From positions 496,001 to 560,000 of the forward strand of contig JANQQE010000021.1 of assembly GCA_028285105.1 (NCBI GenBank): a stretch of 64,000 bases of DNA. The letters run 5' to 3'. Shown here one piece after another: positions 62,902 through 64,000 of this stretch (its first letter is position 1; each line of letters starts with the position of its first letter). The stretch comes from Alphaproteobacteria bacterium. Lineage in GTDB: Bacteria; Planctomycetota; Phycisphaerae; UBA1845. The notes under the pieces were generated by a model that saw nothing but the letters and a program-made list of their open reading frames with translations, searched no databases and had not been told where the DNA came from. Position numbers and translations under genes: made by a program.

Positions 62902-63256
62902 ATTGTTTGAGCCATCTAAAGATACGCCATTAGGGCCAGCTTGCTCCGACACCGCGACCTTTTCAAACCAACATAATTTGCTTGCACGAATGCTGCATTG
63001 CGATCAAACTGACAGGTGTCAGACATCGGTCACTGGCTGGATTGTTGGCTTTTTCGTTTGACAGCCTCTGTTTCAGCGATGAGAACGCAGGTCTTGAAGC
63101 ATCTTGCCAGTGATGCGATAGTGTATTGAATCAGGCTGGCAGACATGCGAGCTATCAGATAGATCAGTTTCAAGTAGCGACAGACAAGCTACAGACGGGC
63201 TACAGACAACAGACTGACAGCGAATAATCAGGACAGCAGAGACAGGAGGTCTTGGC
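62902..63256. other. Intergenic region with phased CAGAC repeats
   Basis: About 355 bases. CAGAC occurs at 63181, 63192 and 63203 (11-base spacing, one helical turn), with another at 63210. They lie about 45-75 bases upstream of the next start and could be regulator sites. No gene was recognised. Confidence 0.45.
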
Positions 63257-64000
63257 ATGGCATGGATGGCCGTCGCAGAAGCTGCCGCATCCCTTGGCGT
63301 TTCCGAAAGAACGATCTGGAGACGCATCAAATCCAACGCAATCAAATCGCGTGGTGAAAATGGACGCACTCTGGTGCATTTGGGCGGTGAAGAGAATGGT
63401 GTCGAATCCGGTCAGCCGCTTTCGCGGATGACGTTTGCGCAAGTGGCGCTGCGAAACGTGAACACTGATCCCGCGCCGGAGTTCCTGGCGGTTGTGTCGG
63501 ACCTTCGGGTTTCATTTGACCAACAGATCGCAGCCACCCGACGGACGGTACGGTTGCTGGCTGGGGCGATGTGCGTTTTGGTCGTTGCATTCTGTGTTGG
63601 AATTTGGTTTCACTTCGATCAGATGACCCGAGCCAGTTCGCAGCATGTGCAAGCCATAAGCGACCTCGAGGAGAAACATAACAACGAGGTTGGCGAGATC
63701 ATGGCAAGCCATCAGTCAGAGTTGACTGAGCAAGCTGGTATCCTGGCCCATACCGAGGGTCAGGCGTCGGCGAGGCTTGAAGAGCTTGTTTCCTTAAGAG
63801 ACACAAGCACAAAGATGACCGATCAGCTTGCAAGCATAGAAACATCACGAAATAAACTAGAGAGTGCCGTAACAAAGCAAGCCGGTGCGTTCGAGGAAGC
63901 GACTTCTAAGCAATTGGCTGGCATTAGCGAACGCGACAAAGAGATTCGCACCCTTCGCGAGCAGATTGCCGTACTCAAAGAAGATTTGCAGGAAGCGGTC
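63257..64000 (+). CDS. Helix-turn-helix, membrane and coiled-coil protein, 3' truncated
   Basis: 248 residues are visible and the frame is open at the right edge. AGGAGGT lies 6 bases upstream of ATG 63257. Residues 4-24 (MAVAEAAASLGVSERTIWRR) are a MerR/excisionase-like helix-turn-helix. One transmembrane helix spans about 99-118, then a long coiled coil starts (ISDLEEKHNNEVGEIMASHQ and on). A DNA-binding head on a membrane-anchored coiled coil could link DNA or a regulator to the envelope. The end of the gene is unknown. Confidence 0.7.
   Translation, partial: MAWMAVAEAAASLGVSERTIWRRIKSNAIKSRGENGRTLVHLGGEENGVESGQPLSRMTFAQVALRNVNTDPAPEFLAVVSDLRVSFDQQIAATRRTVRLLAGAMCVLVVAFCVGIWFHFDQMTRASSQHVQAISDLEEKHNNEVGEIMASHQSELTEQAGILAHTEGQASARLEELVSLRDTSTKMTDQLASIETSRNKLESAVTKQAGAFEEATSKQLAGISERDKEIRTLREQIAVLKEDLQEAV

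Noticed and set aside
63181..63214. CAGAC direct repeats considered as a CRISPR array
   Set aside because: Units are only 5 bases with 2-6 base gaps; no spacer-size pattern and no cas genes.

Overview
The window looks like a chromosomal segment of a planctomycete, most likely a Phycisphaerae-like lineage. This is inferred from marker families and not from an rRNA. The markers are PEP-CTERM proteins (25744, 43524), an H-X9-DG pseudopilin (28004), secreted proteins ending in dockerin-like EF-hand repeats (26823, 41933, 47061), a CRTAC1/ASPIC protein, frequent TTG/GTG starts and many palindromic intergenic repeats. No rRNA, tRNA, IS element, prophage or CRISPR array was found.

1-11.5 kb: the end of a VanZ-like protein, then purF and purM for IMP synthesis. 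Next come an ornithine-cyclodeaminase-like protein, a small zinc-ribbon membrane protein and a fused [2Fe-2S]/molybdopterin dehydrogenase of the XdhD / selenium-dependent xanthine dehydrogenase type. Divergent from the dehydrogenase run ygeY, ygeW and a carbamate kinase. This set matches part of the anaerobic purine/urate degradation cluster known from gut bacteria. 11.5-25 kb: two translationally coupled metallopeptidases, gpmI, an ABC-2 export operon, a minus-strand operon (trmB, a DMT permease, DinB, a zinc-ribbon protein) and yggS.

25-29 kb: a near-consensus promoter feeds a cobalamin riboswitch that closes with a good P1 helix. Downstream are three same-strand genes for exported proteins: a PEP-CTERM propeller-like protein, a secreted protein resembling surface proteins of Bacteroides B12-uptake loci, and an H-X9-DG pseudopilin. 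This is the best candidate for an undescribed system, a B12-responsive surface module in a planctomycete.

29-50 kb: a MASE1-SpoIIE phosphatase, an S9 peptidase, a Cu/Zn-type permease, a HEAT-repeat protein, sucD, lipoproteins, an EVE protein, a 3-hydroxyanthranilate dioxygenase that has lost its rubredoxin-like site, an Hsp20 gene with a sigma-54-type promoter, several secreted proteins, an alkaline-phosphatase-superfamily/TPR protein and a BtpA-family protein.

50-64 kb: a long, tightly packed plus-strand cluster. It encodes a histidine kinase, a response regulator, an HD-GYP phosphodiesterase, a GAF protein with a degenerate GGDEF domain and a STAS protein. These are followed directly by PilB/GspE, PilC/GspF, PilM-, PilN-, PilO- and PilP/GspC-like proteins and two pseudopilins. 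Signalling and pilus/secretion parts appear to be one unit. The window ends inside a helix-turn-helix, membrane, coiled-coil protein.

Short REP-like palindromes are scattered between genes. One family supplies the TAG stop codon of both purM and the dehydrogenase gene, and another has become the translated leader of the pseudopilin at 28004.
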